From contig LADP01000006.1 in the NCBI GenBank assembly GCA_000961575.1, forward strand, positions 1-64,000: DNA of 64,000 nucleotides, given 5' to 3'. Source of the stretch: Peptococcaceae bacterium BRH_c8a (lineage in GTDB: Bacteria > Bacillota > Desulfotomaculia > Desulfotomaculales > Desulfallaceae). The notes under the pieces are model-generated. The model was not told where the DNA came from, did no database searches, and was given only the letters and a program-made list of their open reading frames with translations. Positions 36,922-45,144 of the stretch are shown piece after piece (the first letter of the stretch is position 1; each line of letters begins with the position of its first letter). The translations under genes and the position numbers were made by a program.

Positions 36922-37494
36922 TTAATGAGTTTTTAAATCTTTGCCTATCGAAAACGCCCTGCCAATGTACTCACCTACCCCGTAATATGCACTATTGTCG
37001 GGGGCGTACAGCATGGGCTTAATTTTTTCTATGCTCGGTTGATCATCTGCCTGTAGGGATTCATCTATTTTTACGTCGATAATTTGGCCTATAAATTGCG
37101 TATGCGAGCCAATTTCGATGACCTGGATAACTTTGCATTCCAGGTTTAAAGGAAACTCTTTGATGTATGGAGCATCAACAAGCTCACTTTTCACCGCTGT
37201 TAGCCCGGTTCTAGCAAATTTGTCTTCCTTGCTGCCGGAAACTAGACCAAAATAATCTGCTTCCCGGGCAAATTTAATAGACGGTATATTGATAGTGAAG
37301 GCCATTTTATTTAAAAGGTTCTCGTAAGAATGTCTTACCTTTTGCAGCGCAATGGCAACACAAGGCGGCGATGAGCAGCATATCCCACCCCAGGCTGCCG
37401 TCATGGCGTTTGGCTTACCTTCCTGATTATAAGTCCCCACAATAAACACCGGTGTTGGGTAAACCAATGTTTTCGCGCCCAAGCTTTTCTTCAC
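36922..37494 (-). CDS. Flavoredoxin-type flavin reductase-family protein
   Basis: The 190-residue protein matches the flavin-reductase-like (DIM6/NTAB) fold, with [39 protein letters not shown] and the FMN-binding region FTINIPS. In sulfate reducers such flavoredoxins pass electrons, for example to sulfite or thiosulfate reduction. GTG at 37494 follows GAGGAGA by eight nt. It is transcribed away from the hairpin at 37635. Confidence 0.88.
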   Translation of the reverse strand: MKKSLGAKTLVYPTPVFIVGTYNQEGKPNAMTAAWGGICCSSPPCVAIALQKVRHSYENLLNKMAFTINIPSIKFAREADYFGLVSGSKEDKFARTGLTAVKSELVDAPYIKEFPLNLECKVIQVIEIGSHTQFIGQIIDVKIDESLQADDQPSIEKIKPMLYAPDNSAYYGVGEYIGRAFSIGKDLKTH

Positions 37495-37634
37495 TACACA
37501 TTCTCCTCAAAATATTTTTTTAAATTATATTCAGTGTTTAGTATTTGCAGTAGATAATCTTATATTACGGTACATCCAACGTATAAACCTTTTAACAGCA
37601 TTTATTCTGCGCCCAATAAAATGCATACTATTAA

Positions 37635-37670
37635 ATGTGCCACCCAGCGGCAAACCGCCAGGTGGCACAT
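37635..37670. other. Nested hairpin upstream of the Sm-like triplet
   Basis: ATGTGCCACC/GGTGGCACAT (10 bp) encloses GCGG-CAAA-CCGC. It lies between the flavoredoxin gene and the Sm-like triplet, in a gap of 292 bp without another feature. It could be a leader structure or terminator. Confidence 0.5.
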
Positions 37671-37786
37671 TGGCATTTAAAATCTATATTTTAAATACTT
37701 TTATTTGGCCAAGTGTCAAAATTTATTAGTTGGAATATATTGCTAGCGTAGCTAGTATTTACCTTGGAGAAAAGGAGGAAAGCAAT

Positions 37787-37984
37787 TTGGGTATTCCAGA
37801 CAAATTAAATTTTGCGACTGGTGTAACAGTAAATATCCTCATGGAAGATGGCACTGTATTTACAGGTGAGCTAATCGATGCGGTAAGAGACTTCTTACTG
37901 GTGAGACTCACGGCAGCATCAGGGCCGTATGTAGCAGCACAAGTAATTAGGCTAGACATGGATAACATTTTGGCTATTGGCTAA
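37787..37984 (+). CDS. Sm-like small protein, copy 1 of 3
   Basis: The 65-residue protein starts GIPDKLNFATGVTVNILMED after a TTG codon eight nt from AAAGGAGG, matching the start of copy 3 exactly. The body is beta-rich (VFTGELIDAVRDFLLVRLTA...VAAQVIRLDMDNILAIG), in the pattern of Sm/Hfq or SH3-like five-strand barrels: an NILMxDGxVFTGE strand pair and a C-terminal strand. No family name is recognised. It shares about half of its residues with copy 3 and the same length. Confidence 0.75.
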   Translation: MGIPDKLNFATGVTVNILMEDGTVFTGELIDAVRDFLLVRLTAASGPYVAAQVIRLDMDNILAIG

Positions 37985-38019
37985 CTAATATTTTTACTTT
38001 ATAAGAAGAGGAGGATGCC

Positions 38020-38271
38020 ATGTTAATACCTCCCGAACTATTTTTCCCACCAGGTGTAAGAGTAGTTATTACGATGAACAACGGTCAGGTTTTTAGCGGA
38101 GAAATGATTGGAATGGAAACCAGCTTTATACTACCGGATGGCAGTGTTATTTCAGGTATCGCGGAACCGGTTAAAAAGCTCCTGATGGTGAGACTTTTGG
38201 AACCATCGGCACCATATGTAGCCTCACAAATTGTTAGACTGGATATCGATAGCATTTTGGCCATCGGTTAA
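38020..38271 (+). CDS. Sm-like small protein, copy 2 of 3 (with insertion)
   Basis: The 83-residue copy begins MLIPPELFFPPGVRVVITMN and ends PYVASQIVRLDIDSILAIG. It has about 18 extra residues in the middle (LPDGSVISGIAEPVKKLLMV), between strands conserved in the other copies. GAGGAGGATGCC precedes the ATG. Copies 1, 2 and 3 are separated by 35-40 bp and run in one direction, so they form an operon. Confidence 0.75.
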   Translation: MLIPPELFFPPGVRVVITMNNGQVFSGEMIGMETSFILPDGSVISGIAEPVKKLLMVRLLEPSAPYVASQIVRLDIDSILAIG

Positions 38272-38309
38272 TTAGCTGAAAACTAATTTGAAAGGAGCGA
38301 TGTTAGGTC

Positions 38310-38507
38310 ATGTCAATTCCCCCCGAGCTAAATTTTGCAACTGGTGTAACTGTAAACATCCTTATGATTAACGGCGACGTGTTTACAGGCGAAATTGTTG
38401 ATGTGGAAGATAATTTTCTGCAGCTTAGACTTACTGCTGCTACCGGTCCCTTCGTTGCGGGAGAAGTAGTCCGGCTAAACCTTAAACAACTTATCGCGAT
38501 AGGTTAA
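38310..38507 (+). CDS. Sm-like small protein, copy 3 of 3
   Basis: The 65-residue copy begins MSIPPELNFATGVTVNILMI and ends VVRLNLKQLIAIG. It aligns end to end with copy 1. GAAAGGAGCGATGTTAGGTC precedes the ATG. A 13-bp terminator hairpin follows seven bp after the stop. No Cys or membrane segment is present in any copy. Confidence 0.78.
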   Translation: MSIPPELNFATGVTVNILMINGDVFTGEIVDVEDNFLQLRLTAATGPFVAGEVVRLNLKQLIAIG

Positions 38508-38513
38508 TTGCAT

Positions 38514-38546
38514 CCAGTAGGCGCCCTATCCCAGGGCGCCTGCTGG
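38514..38546 (+). terminator. Terminator of the Sm-like triplet operon
   Basis: CCAGTAGGCGCCC pairs with GGGCGCCTGCTGG (13 bp, one G-T) over loop TATCCCA, directly after the last gene. Confidence 0.75.
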
Positions 38547-38712
38547 CATATACGCCAAAACACCATCCTTCCATTTTAATCATTGCTTAGGAGTAGACCC
38601 CATATCCCACATTCTGACGGAATATTTTTTTCTTCCTTCGCGTAACGCGTTGCTACCGGAAGGAATAAAATGGTTGCAAATAAGCCAGCCTAATTCCAAT
38701 GGAGGGATAAAC

Positions 38713-39381
38713 ATGAACCAGCAAAACCTGTATCAACCGCCGCTAGTACCGCACGGCGGCCACCAACTGCCGCCCCTACCATATCCTTATCATGCCCTGG
38801 AACCGGTAATCAGCTCGGACGCGCTGCGCATACACCATGACATGCACCACAAGAGCTACGTTAATGGCTTAAACAGGGCGGAGCTGGAACTATTTGAAGC
38901 CCGGCACGCAAGAAATTTTGAGATGGTCAAACACTGGTCAAGGGAGTTGGCCTTTAACGGATCCGGGCACATACTGCACAGCATCTTCTGGACGGTCATG
39001 GCCCCTGGTGGTGCCAACCAGCCGGGACCTTTAACTATGAACCAGATTGGCCATTATTTTGGCGGCTTAACCGCCCTTATGGAACAGTTTAGCCAGGCCG
39101 CCATTAAAGTGGAAGCGTCGGGGTGGGCCGTTTTGGCATGGCATCCTGCCTGGGGTCGTCTTGAAATCCTAACCGTAGAAAAACACCAGAACCTTACCCA
39201 GTGGGGAGGCATTCCGATCCTGGTGCTGGATGTATGGGAGCACGCATATTACCTGGATTATCAAAACCGGCGCGAGGATTTCGTGCGGGCGTGGTGGCAA
39301 TTGGTTAACTGGGACGAGGTGGAAAACCGGCTCCGGTTGGCGAGCGGGGCGCGATTACCATTGACTATGGAAGGTAAATAA
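38713..39381 (+). CDS. sodA: Iron/manganese superoxide dismutase
   Basis: The 222-residue protein has the Fe/Mn SOD ligands: His41 (ALRIHHDMHHKSYV), a His in GHILHSIFW, and Asp and His in VLDVWEHAYYLDY. It dismutates superoxide to peroxide and oxygen. The first 30 residues are a Pro-, Tyr- and His-rich extension (YQPPLVPHGGHQLPPLPYPY) longer than in most SODs. GGAGGGATAAAC precedes the ATG at 38713. Together with dfx at 6.4 kb the cell has two superoxide routes; a spore-associated role is speculation. Confidence 0.94.
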   Translation: MNQQNLYQPPLVPHGGHQLPPLPYPYHALEPVISSDALRIHHDMHHKSYVNGLNRAELELFEARHARNFEMVKHWSRELAFNGSGHILHSIFWTVMAPGGANQPGPLTMNQIGHYFGGLTALMEQFSQAAIKVEASGWAVLAWHPAWGRLEILTVEKHQNLTQWGGIPILVLDVWEHAYYLDYQNRREDFVRAWWQLVNWDEVENRLRLASGARLPLTMEGK

Positions 39382-39397
39382 TAACACGAGTTTATGA

Positions 39398-39457
39398 CAT
39401 TGCTATGAATAAAACAGAATCTTAAAGATTAGATCCTTCGCTACGCTCAGGATGACA
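39398..39457. repeat. Dispersed repeat copy (inverted) in the SOD/RadC-like gap
   Basis: GACATTGCTATGAATAAAAC and then ATCCTTCGCTACGCTCAGGATGACA are reverse complements of repeat phrases at 22.4 kb and 17.1-17.3 kb. The composite is an intergenic dispersed repeat. Confidence 0.65.
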
Positions 39458-39480
39458 AGCTTTTTTCCGGGCACCCTTGA

Positions 39481-40263
39481 TTAGACAGCATCTTCTCTGA
39501 ATCTGTATTCTTTGGTTCTGATTCTCCTTTGTAATTCAGAACCAAAGGGCAAAATTTTATCCGGCTTTACTGTTACTGACCTGTAATCCTCGAGTTGAAC
39601 CAGGGCATCGATTAAACCCTTCATCAGAGGATCCGAGGTTTTAATCAGCGCCAACTTAAAATCGCCAGCGGGCGGTTTTTTGTTTTTTAGCCGCTCCATA
39701 AAACTTTGCTGGTAAAAAACGTCCCACAAGGCGAGTTTTCTTTCCAACACGGCCACTACTTGTTCCAGGGCGGACTGGTGTTCCAGAGAGGCAGATAGCT
39801 GAACCAAAAAGCAATACAAGAACCGTTTTATTTCCAGGCCTTTAATCTTCAGCGCCTTGTTGTCGTAGAGGCCCATCTCCAACATCGAGCGTTTTTTGTC
39901 CCCGGTGAGTACAACGTGATCCAGCAGTTTAATTCCCAGGAGCGCCAGCTGCCACTTCAGTAATTCGGTGGATGCCATATCATCATCGGAAGGAATTACC
40001 TGTCCGTGCCAGGGCAACCGAGGGTGGTTATGAAAGACGATGGCCTCCTGTAACTGAAATGGCATGTTGACCAACAGACTGGTGATCATGTGCATTGAAG
40101 GAGCCATGGTTTGGGTTTCACCGAACTTTCGACCACATAAAACAGTTAACTCCTTGCCCCCACCAAAAACAAAAATAGCCTGCTCCACGGTTTTATGCGC
40201 TAATTTTTGCACCTCGGTTACCGAATACACATCTTCTGGGTTGCAGGTGGATAACAACATCAT
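39481..40263 (-). CDS. RadC-like JAMM/MPN-domain protein
   Basis: In the 260-residue protein residues 1-130 form a RadC-type JAB fold with the metal motif VFHNHP...PSDDD preceded by a Glu in LQEAIVFH. The second half is helical (residues 150-260) with no known domain, and the usual RadC helix-hairpin-helix is missing. RadC-like domains occur near DNA repair or mobile genes; activity is unproven. The ATG at 40263 is eight nt after GGAG. It is monocistronic, reading away from the transporter gene. Confidence 0.7.
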   Translation of the reverse strand: MMLLSTCNPEDVYSVTEVQKLAHKTVEQAIFVFGGGKELTVLCGRKFGETQTMAPSMHMITSLLVNMPFQLQEAIVFHNHPRLPWHGQVIPSDDDMASTELLKWQLALLGIKLLDHVVLTGDKKRSMLEMGLYDNKALKIKGLEIKRFLYCFLVQLSASLEHQSALEQVVAVLERKLALWDVFYQQSFMERLKNKKPPAGDFKLALIKTSDPLMKGLIDALVQLEDYRSVTVKPDKILPFGSELQRRIRTKEYRFREDAV

Positions 40264-40536
40264 CTTGCTCACTCCGTATTAACCAAATTTAAATAATAAA
40301 CTAGTTAATCAATTGGAAAATGCAAATGATCCGGCCGCCCTTATGAACATATGTCAAATATATAATAACATACTCGCCAATATAATGAAACAATTCCATA
40401 CATAGGCAACAAAAAATAATCAGGAGCAAAATCCTGATCAAAAAATGACAAACTGAGTTACTATTATTGAATTAAGAGAAAAAAGAGGAAAAATTTACTT
40501 TTTAGCTAAATTAAATAACATTCAGGGGAGGTCAAC

Positions 40537-41865
40537 ATGCAACTACATAAAAAACTGGGGTACGCAACTGGAGATCTGGGCATATCAATTTCCTACTTCG
40601 CGGTAGGTTTTTTCTTTATGTACTACCTTACCGACATTGTAGGCATGAACCCCATGCTGGCGGGGGTAGCGTTTTTTATCGGTAAGCTGTGGGACGGTAT
40701 CAACGACCCGCTGATGGGGATTATCAGCGACCGGACTAAATCCCGCTGGGGCCGGAAAAGAGTTTATATCCTATTGGGGTCGGTTCCTTTTGGGCTCAGC
40801 TTTATGTTACTGTGGATGATTCCGGCGTCTGTTAATGAAACCGCCCAGTTTATCATGGCGGTACTCAGTTTAATATTGTTTTCAACGGCTTACACTATGG
40901 TAGTGGTTCCTTACATGGCTATGGTTCCGGTAATGACCAAGAATTACGATGAGCGAACCCAAATTACCGGTTTAAGGGCTTTTTTTTCCACCCTGGGCAC
41001 CATCCTCGGAGGTGGTGCCGCAATGCTGGTTTCATCGTTCACCGACGAGGTTTTGGGGCTTCGTACCATCACTGCCGGCTTTGCCTGCTTCGCCGTTATC
41101 TGCCTGCTTGTCGCCAGTTACAGTATTAAAGGCGTTGAAGAAGAGACCGCCAGCGCGGCACCAACGGAGTACGGTTATGGCCATTACCTGGCGCTAATCC
41201 GGGAAAAGAATGTTTTGATTTTACTTGCTTTAAAATTCCTGGGGGCTATAGCAACGGGTTGTTTAATTGCCTCCCTGCCTTATTTCACCGAACATATCCT
41301 GGGCGATAAAGGTATCAGTACCATCGGCATGGCGCTGTACATCACTGCATCCGCTGCCGCCATTCCCGTCTGGAACAAGTTGTCCCAAAAATATGATAAA
41401 AGACGTTTGCTGTTGTTCTCCAACATCATGGTGGCCTTGGTGCTGTGTTCCATCGGTCTTTTAGTTGGTGCAAACACCGTTACGCCCTTCTTGATTGGCT
41501 GTGTTTTTCTTGGCCTGGCCATGTCGGCATATCTATTTATCCCTTATTCGCTGGTACCGGACTTAGTTGATTTTTACCATTACAAAACCGGGGAAAGGCA
41601 CGAGTCGGTTTTCTTTGGGCTCTGGATTACCGTGCATCAATTGGGAGTTGCCGTGGCCGGGCTAATCCTGGGGGCGGTGCTTAACTTATCAGGTTATGCT
41701 GGAACAGCAGCCGTGCAAAACGGTTCGGCCTTACTGGCCATTAAGCTGGCCTTTTTCGCCATTCCAAGCTTGTTTCTCATTGCCGCGGTGCTGGTGCTGC
41801 AAAAATATGAAATTACCCGTAAGGTTTACCTGGAAGCAAGGGCTGCATTGGAGCAAAAAAAATGA
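40537..41865 (+). CDS. GPH-type MFS cation:sugar-like symporter
   Basis: The 442-residue membrane protein has about 12 segments and the GPH-family start KLGYATGDLGISISYFAVGFFFMYYLTDIVG, with GINDPLMGIISDRTKSRWGRKR between TM2 and TM3. Such carriers move sugars or glycosides with cations. It overlaps the next gene by 4 nt (ATGA), so it belongs to a three-gene operon with an adenylating enzyme and an acetyltransferase. Substrate is not clear. Confidence 0.9.
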   Translation: MQLHKKLGYATGDLGISISYFAVGFFFMYYLTDIVGMNPMLAGVAFFIGKLWDGINDPLMGIISDRTKSRWGRKRVYILLGSVPFGLSFMLLWMIPASVNETAQFIMAVLSLILFSTAYTMVVVPYMAMVPVMTKNYDERTQITGLRAFFSTLGTILGGGAAMLVSSFTDEVLGLRTITAGFACFAVICLLVASYSIKGVEEETASAAPTEYGYGHYLALIREKNVLILLALKFLGAIATGCLIASLPYFTEHILGDKGISTIGMALYITASAAAIPVWNKLSQKYDKRRLLLFSNIMVALVLCSIGLLVGANTVTPFLIGCVFLGLAMSAYLFIPYSLVPDLVDFYHYKTGERHESVFFGLWITVHQLGVAVAGLILGAVLNLSGYAGTAAVQNGSALLAIKLAFFAIPSLFLIAAVLVLQKYEITRKVYLEARAALEQKK

Positions 41866-43175
41866 ATATGCTGACCAAACTCTGGCTGGTACGCCGGCTT
41901 AATAAACAATTTTACGGGTGGGATAAAGACACTCTCCAAAAGCACCAGGAGCAAAGGGTCAGCTGGATACTAAAACATGCCGCCGAACAATCACCGTACT
42001 ATAACCGCCTGTTGGCCGGGCCGCAACAGTTCTCGCTGACAGCTGTCCCATTGATGGATAAAGCAACCATGATGGAGCATTTTAATCAGCTAAATACGGC
42101 CGGCTTAAGCAAAGATGAGCTTATGGAGTTCTTAAACAATCAGGATCCTAGAGGTACCCCGGGTTTGTATGGCGGGCAGTTCTCAGTCGGACTGTCCTCC
42201 GGTACCTCGGGCAATAAAGGTTTGACGCTCCTTGCGCAGGACGAAAGGCAGTTGTACGGCTGCTTGCTATGGGCCCGTAACGGGATTCCCCGACAGGTGA
42301 AAAAACCGTACCGGGTTCTGTTTGCCATTCGCACCAATAACCCGGCCTATATGGAAGTTGGGTCGTTCGGGGTCAAACTGGTCTATGTGGACTATACCCG
42401 TTCGCCGGAAGCACTAGTCGAGCTGATTAACGAAAAGAAGCTGAATATCCTGGCCGGCCCCCCTTCGCTTCTGGCCATGCTGGCGGCACGCCGGGATTTG
42501 ATCCGGCCCCCCATAGAGACAATAATTGCTTACGCGGAAGTGTTGGAAAGTAAAACCAAAACCAGCCTGGAGGAGACCTTCGGGGCTCCGGTGGTTCAGA
42601 TTTACCAGGGGGCCGAGGGGTTCATCGGCTCCACCTGTCGGGCCGGAAACATGCATATTAATGAGGACATCGTGCTGGTGGAGGAGCAGGAAGCGGGAGA
42701 CAGTCTGGGCCACGCTAAAAAAGTTGTGCTAACCGACCTATATAGGACAACTCAGCCAATTATTCGTTATGCCCTTAATGATTTATTGGAGATTGACCAT
42801 CGGGGGTGTACCTGCGGGTCATGTTTTAGGGTGATTAAAAAAATACATGGCCGGGCCGATGATATATTCCACCTGGCCGGGCCGGATGGTAAAGTCCGTT
42901 TCCTGTTCCCGGACTATGTACAGCGCTCGATTATCCGAGCCTCGGATGATATCCTGGAATACCAGGCCATCCAACATGCCCTTGGGTCAATTGAAATAAG
43001 ACTGGTGGTTAAAGAAGGAGCCGGCCTGGCTGATATTCAAAATGCTGTTTGCGATAACCTGCAGCAATGGGCCCAAAAAATAGGGGGCCAGCTTGGCCGG
43101 GTTAGTTTTAATACTAAATTACCGGAACGGAATCCACAATCAAACAAGCTGATTCGCGTCGTCAGGAGATTTTAA
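41862..43175 (+). CDS. PaaK/LuxE-like adenylate-forming enzyme
   Basis: The 437-residue protein has the AMP-binding P-loop LSSGTSGNKGLTLLAQ, the core VQIYQGAEGFIGSTCRAGNMHIN and the acceptor text LTDLYRTTQPIIRYALNDLLEID, as in phenylacetate-CoA ligase and coenzyme F390 synthetase relatives. A zinc-type CTCGSCF follows. It should activate a carboxylate as an acyl-adenylate. Its substrate is unknown; the neighbouring GNAT suggests transfer or modification of an acyl or amino group. Confidence 0.85.
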   Translation: MNMLTKLWLVRRLNKQFYGWDKDTLQKHQEQRVSWILKHAAEQSPYYNRLLAGPQQFSLTAVPLMDKATMMEHFNQLNTAGLSKDELMEFLNNQDPRGTPGLYGGQFSVGLSSGTSGNKGLTLLAQDERQLYGCLLWARNGIPRQVKKPYRVLFAIRTNNPAYMEVGSFGVKLVYVDYTRSPEALVELINEKKLNILAGPPSLLAMLAARRDLIRPPIETIIAYAEVLESKTKTSLEETFGAPVVQIYQGAEGFIGSTCRAGNMHINEDIVLVEEQEAGDSLGHAKKVVLTDLYRTTQPIIRYALNDLLEIDHRGCTCGSCFRVIKKIHGRADDIFHLAGPDGKVRFLFPDYVQRSIIRASDDILEYQAIQHALGSIEIRLVVKEGAGLADIQNAVCDNLQQWAQKIGGQLGRVSFNTKLPERNPQSNKLIRVVRRF

Positions 43176-43177
43176 AG

Positions 43178-44215
43178 ATGACCATTATTGATATCCAGGG
43201 CCCCGATGACCGGTGTAACCTGGACAAGTTCTTTGCGGTTGCCGCCGAGGTTTATAAAAATGATCCGGTGTGGGTGCCTGAGTCAAAAGCAGCTTTCCAA
43301 CAAAGGTATGCAATGTCAAAGCTTAAGGGGAATATCAGCATCTATCCCGTTATAGCTATGGAAGACCAACTTCCCGCAGCCCGGGCAGTTGCTATCTTGC
43401 CAAACGGGACGGTAGATAAATTAGGGCGTCCCCAGGGGTGGATCGGTTTTTTTGAGGCCTTGCCGAACAACCCCCATGCGGCCCTGGGTGTAATTAAAAG
43501 ATGCGAAGAAATACTTGCCGGGGCCGGCGCCAGGTCAGTTCTGGCACCCAAGGTGGATAACCAGCTGGCCGGGCTGTTGGTGAGTGGTTTCCATCTGCCG
43601 CAAACTGTTTTAACCAACCACAATCCCCCCTACTACCTGGGGTTATTGGAAAGCCAGGGCTACCGGAAGCAATATAAAACATGCACCTTTTATTTTACGC
43701 GTGACACGGTAGTCCAACGGCAGGTTAAACCTGACGGTTTCAGCACCAGGGAGTTTAACCGTAACAATTGGCCGGGGGAATTACTAATCTTTAATCAAAT
43801 GCAAAATATGATTTTTGCCGGCCAGAACGGCTATATTCCCCGGACCCTGGCAGATGATCATGAAATGCTCCGTGATTATCTCCCCTACCTTGATCACGAG
43901 CTAATCATTATCGCCCAAACCCCTGCCGGGGATCCGGTGGGACTGCTGATATGTCTGCCCGACCTGAACCAGGCACTTAAAGGGCGGGAAATAAACCGGG
44001 CCCGGATAATCTCCATTGGCGTCATCCCCGGTCTGCAGGGCCAGGGCATCGGGGCGGCGATGGGGGCTCATCTGGCCGATAATCTGCTCAGGAAGGGATA
44101 TCAAACTGCTGAAGCTGCTTGGATTATGGAACATAACATGCCGCCGCAGAAATTGGCCGGGTGGTTTAACGCCCAACCGGGCCGGGAATTTGTCTTGCTG
44201 GATAAAAATTTGTAA
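43178..44215 (+). CDS. GNAT-family N-acetyltransferase-like protein
   Basis: The 345-residue protein shows the acetyl-CoA binding block near the end (ISIGVIPGLQGQGIGAAMGAHLADNLLRKGYQTAEAAWIMEHN), preceded by an unusual N-terminal domain that looks like a degenerate first GNAT repeat. The start lies two nt after the previous stop, so it is co-translated with the adenylating enzyme. The acceptor is unknown. It is probably the last gene of the operon before several mini-ORFs. Confidence 0.8.
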   Translation: MTIIDIQGPDDRCNLDKFFAVAAEVYKNDPVWVPESKAAFQQRYAMSKLKGNISIYPVIAMEDQLPAARAVAILPNGTVDKLGRPQGWIGFFEALPNNPHAALGVIKRCEEILAGAGARSVLAPKVDNQLAGLLVSGFHLPQTVLTNHNPPYYLGLLESQGYRKQYKTCTFYFTRDTVVQRQVKPDGFSTREFNRNNWPGELLIFNQMQNMIFAGQNGYIPRTLADDHEMLRDYLPYLDHELIIIAQTPAGDPVGLLICLPDLNQALKGREINRARIISIGVIPGLQGQGIGAAMGAHLADNLLRKGYQTAEAAWIMEHNMPPQKLAGWFNAQPGREFVLLDKNL

Positions 44216-44302
44216 TCAAAAAATGGTTTGTGAAAAGTTCGACTACGATAATTAGCATTTCGGAGCAAAAAGCTTTCTAACAGCAACTAAGGGAGATAAT
44301 AT

Positions 44303-44338
44303 ATGACTAAGGAATCACTTTTAGACAGAATTAAATGA
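44303..44338 (+). CDS. Mini-ORF with ribosome binding site (11 residues)
   Basis: MTKESLLDRIK is encoded after GGGAGATAATAT. Length is too short to recognise anything; the ribosome binding site alone argues for translation. Confidence 0.3.
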   Translation: MTKESLLDRIK

Positions 44339-44351
44339 AAGGGTGTTAAAA

Positions 44352-44522
44352 ATGAAAGCTCTGCAAAATTTTACCCGGTGGATGGAAAAAAACTTGGAAC
44401 AGCCTTTTTACCAGGCCGAGGTTGTCCGCGCCGAATTATCGCGTGGTGATATAAACCGACGCAATAATGAAAGCAACAAGCAAATGAGACATAATAAGCT
44501 AGCCCTGCATGTTACAAAGTAG
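44352..44522 (+). CDS. Small hypothetical protein, 56 residues
   Basis: The product begins MKALQNFTRWMEKNLEQPFY and is basic and helical (AELSRGDINRRNNESNKQMRHN). AAGGGTG precedes the ATG by a few nt. It begins 13 nt after the mini-ORF and lies behind the GNAT gene on the same strand. No family is recognised. Confidence 0.45.
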   Translation: MKALQNFTRWMEKNLEQPFYQAEVVRAELSRGDINRRNNESNKQMRHNKLALHVTK

Positions 44523-44543
44523 AGTTTGGGTAAGGAGGAAAAA

Positions 44544-44573
44544 ATGCATTTACCTACAGCTGTAAAAACTTAA
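44544..44573 (+). CDS. Nine-codon mini-ORF directly before a terminator
   Basis: MHLPTAVKT is encoded nine nt after a perfect AAGGAGG. Its TAA stop abuts the first base of the terminator stem. It may be a leader peptide whose translation affects the hairpin. Confidence 0.35.
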   Translation: MHLPTAVKT

Positions 44574-44620
44574 GCCCCTGCCGTTCCTTAAAGAAACGGC
44601 GGGGGCTTATTTTAATTTTA
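44573..44620 (+). terminator. Rho-independent terminator after the mini-ORFs
   Basis: GCCCCTGCCGTT pairs with AACGGCGGGGGC (12 bp, one T-G) and is followed by TTATTTTAATTTT. Confidence 0.85.
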
Positions 44621-44679
44621 TCGGGCAGAAATGATAATTTCGCTTTGAATTGGTATCCTAAAGCTAGGAGGGGATTTTC

Positions 44680-44961
44680 ATGAACAAACATGGGTCACAA
44701 AAACCTCATATCCGCTTTCGGACGCCAGACCAACTGCAAGGCTATCTGGAAAGAGCAGGCAGCGCAGAGTTTAATTTTCGTGCCTATCCCATTTCCGGAT
44801 CTCCGGAAACATTTCATTACAGCGGTGGGGAGAAGGTTGTTACCCGGGAAACTGACCAGGGCTCCTTTGAAAGCTTGGGAGATTTTACATGCTACGCCTT
44901 TCAATGTGACCCTGAGGGTTATAGCCACACGGAGTATGTTGATTTTGAAGTGTTAAACTAA
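44680..44961 (+). CDS. Hypothetical protein, 93 residues
   Basis: The product begins MNKHGSQKPHIRFRTPDQLQ; it is soluble, beta-rich and rich in aromatic residues (FNFRAYPISG, FHYSGGEKVV, FTCYAFQCDPEGYSHTEYVDFEVLN). AGGAGGGGATTTTC precedes the ATG. A terminator lies upstream, so it is probably monocistronic. No family is recognised. Confidence 0.6.
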   Translation: MNKHGSQKPHIRFRTPDQLQGYLERAGSAEFNFRAYPISGSPETFHYSGGEKVVTRETDQGSFESLGDFTCYAFQCDPEGYSHTEYVDFEVLN

Positions 44962-45090
44962 CCACTTTCTTTAGGTGCAGTTAGTAAATACCCGGCTAAT
45001 TATTCCGGAACACAAAGTACATCAAAAGGAAAAATGAAATTTGGATTGGAATATGCTGGTTTGCGGTGATAAGCTGGGGTAAATACCCAT

Positions 45091-45126
45091 TAAGCTATTA
45101 ACCGCCTAAAGGCGGTTAATAGCTTA
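45091..45126. terminator. 16-bp perfect hairpin between convergent genes
   Basis: TAAGCTATTAACCGCC pairs perfectly with GGCGGTTAATAGCTTA over a 4-nt loop. It lies 18 bp past the CNNM/CorC-type gene stop on the minus strand. Confidence 0.8.
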
Positions 45127-45144
45127 TAAGGTTCCCATACCGTC

